Shown here piece by piece: positions 32,449 to 33,051 of a stretch of 33,051 nt of DNA. The position numbers and the translations under genes were made by a program. Each line of letters opens with the position of its first letter. The stretch's first letter is position 1. The stretch is from Candidatus Zixiibacteriota bacterium. Its GTDB lineage: Bacteria; Zixibacteria; MSB-5A5; WJJR01; JAJRUJ01. The notes under the pieces were generated by a model. That model had not been told where the DNA came from. It was given only the letters and a program-made list of their open reading frames with translations, and made no database searches. The stretch is taken from positions 1 through 33,051 of the forward strand of contig JAJRUJ010000029.1 in the NCBI GenBank assembly GCA_024277855.1, given 5' to 3'.

Positions 32449-32787
32449 TCAACCTCCAAGAATAGTCAATCCCTCGGCCATCAGCACGCGGGCGCGTTTG
32501 GCCGAGCGGGCTTCAGCGGTCACCCGATAAATCGGTTCGGTGTTTGACGCACGTATATGTAACGAACCGTCCGGCAGAAACACCTTGATTCCGTCGATCC
32601 GGTTTATTTTCCCTTTTATGTATTTCTTCGGCAATCGTTTCAGTCTGCTTGCGAAATTCTTTGGTATCGGCCGGGTAGATTTGGCCGTAAAATAGCGCGG
32701 AAACTCCGCGGCCACTGTCGAGAGCGGGCGTTTGTCCCCAGCCAGTAAGGATAAAATAAGCGCCATGCCTACCGCCGCATCGCTGCC
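32449..32787 (-). CDS. Phosphoglucosamine/phosphomanno-mutase, C-terminal part only
   Basis: About 107 residues matching the end of the alpha-D-phosphohexomutase family: AVGMALILSLLAGDKRPLST, then KINRIDGIKVFLPDG and IRASNTEPIYRVTAEA. The RxSNTEP loop binds the substrate phosphate. With glmS right behind it, GlmM (glucosamine-6-P to glucosamine-1-P) is the natural guess, although PMM/PGM homologues share the motif. The first ~340 residues, with the catalytic phosphoserine, are absent. The frame instead continues upstream into an unrelated dehydrogenase N-terminus. If the join is an assembly artefact, the real gene extends off this contig. Confidence 0.8.
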   Translation of the reverse strand, partial: GSDAAVGMALILSLLAGDKRPLSTVAAEFPRYFTAKSTRPIPKNFASRLKRLPKKYIKGKINRIDGIKVFLPDGSLHIRASNTEPIYRVTAEARSAKRARVLMAEGLTILGG

Positions 32788-32970
32788 CAGCGTGTGCGGC
32801 ATGTCCAGATCCAAGCCCGGCAGCCCGCCGCGCACCCACAAATCCAGGTGGTTCAGAGCGCAGGCTTTCACCTGCACCAGCACCTCGTTGGCTTTCGGTT
32901 TCGGCTCCGGCGCTTGCTCGCAGCGGACCACTTCCGGTCCGCCGTGCCCGTGAATTCGAACGGCCTTCAT
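32772..32970 (-). CDS. MDR alcohol dehydrogenase/quinone oxidoreductase, N-terminal part only
   Basis: The frame from ATG 32970 encodes MKAVRIHGHGGPEVVRCEQA, then EVLVQVKACALNHLDLWVRG and MPHTLGSDAAG-like residues. This is the GroES-like start of medium-chain dehydrogenases of the quinone oxidoreductase type. Only about 66 residues are present before it merges, in frame, into the phosphohexomutase C-terminus at GATGCGGCGG (32781-32772). The reductase Rossmann domain is missing. The DNA here is about 70% G+C against ~57% in a sampled line just inside, so it probably derives from another genome or from a transferred segment. Confidence 0.7.
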
Positions 32971-33051
32971 AGGCCCGCCATTATAGCCGCCCGCCGGCGG
33001 CCGTGCGCTGTCGCGCCGGCTCCCCCGCCGCCGCGTTCACCGGCGCGGGCA
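32790..33051. other. High-GC terminal segment
   Basis: By hand count, 183 of the last 261 bases (about 70%) are G or C. Beyond the dehydrogenase start (32971-33051) the sequence is almost entirely GC-rich (for example CCGCCGGCGG) and I see no supported gene in it. The composition shift coincides with the gene-fusion point. Confidence 0.6.

Noticed and set aside
32432-32470. glmS ribozyme/riboswitch
   Set aside because: Fewer than 20 bases separate the upstream coding frame and the glmS start, too little for the ribozyme fold.

Overview
The window looks like chromosomal DNA of an uncultured, Gram-negative-type bacterium, probably from the Fibrobacteres-Chlorobi-Bacteroidetes (FCB) side of the tree; a Zixibacteria-like candidate phylum is my best guess. 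The placement is inferred from protein architecture, not from a marker gene. Supporting signs are a large exported protein with a FlgD/T9SS-like C-terminal domain, a gingipain-like (C25) peptidase with thrombospondin type 3 repeats and a dockerin pair, a bacillithiol-type deacetylase, a mitochondrial-type citrate synthase, and several lipoprotein or anchored surface proteins. Most of the window is moderately GC-rich (57% in one line I counted). The last ~260 bases are about 70% G+C and appear to have a different origin.

Layout. Bases 1-3007 hold a possible partial gene (minus), then a nitroreductase, a glycerophosphodiesterase and an AmrS-type radical SAM enzyme (plus). Bases 3109-6790 are a minus-strand cofactor operon, pdxS-pdxT-lipA-ispG, with a strong hairpin between pdxS and pdxT. 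Bases 7009-12466 hold a lipoprotein nucleoside phosphorylase/nucleosidase, a translationally coupled pair (degenerate ketol-acid reductoisomerase paralog plus an exported TPR protein), a BshB1-like deacetylase preceded by a wrecked MFS transporter gene, and an anchored beta-propeller protein. Bases 12548-15309 carry trxB and citrate synthase, divergently transcribed, each with a clear terminator. Bases 15672-26000 are the exported and surface section: an 880-aa secreted protein, a beta-CASP nuclease, an S9 prolyl oligopeptidase lipoprotein, a 55-aa small gene and the C25/TSP3/dockerin protease.

Bases 26147-30358 form the most unusual locus, a tightly coupled minus-strand cassette with its own promoter. 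It comprises a small protein whose two halves lie in different frames, a 41-aa ORF, an 857-aa LysM/OmpA/peptidoglycan-binding protein that lacks a signal peptide and ends in a metzincin-like HExxHxxGxxD site, and a membrane-anchored HEAT-like protein overlapping its end. I read it as a candidate effector-immunity-like or envelope-delivered protease cassette; this is inference.

The right end carries tRNA-Ser(UGA), glmS and the C-terminal part of the phosphohexomutase expected in front of glmS. That fragment is joined in frame to the first ~66 residues of an unrelated zinc-type alcohol dehydrogenase/quinone oxidoreductase, at a short shared sequence where base composition also jumps. This is probably a chimeric assembly end, or else a recombination junction.
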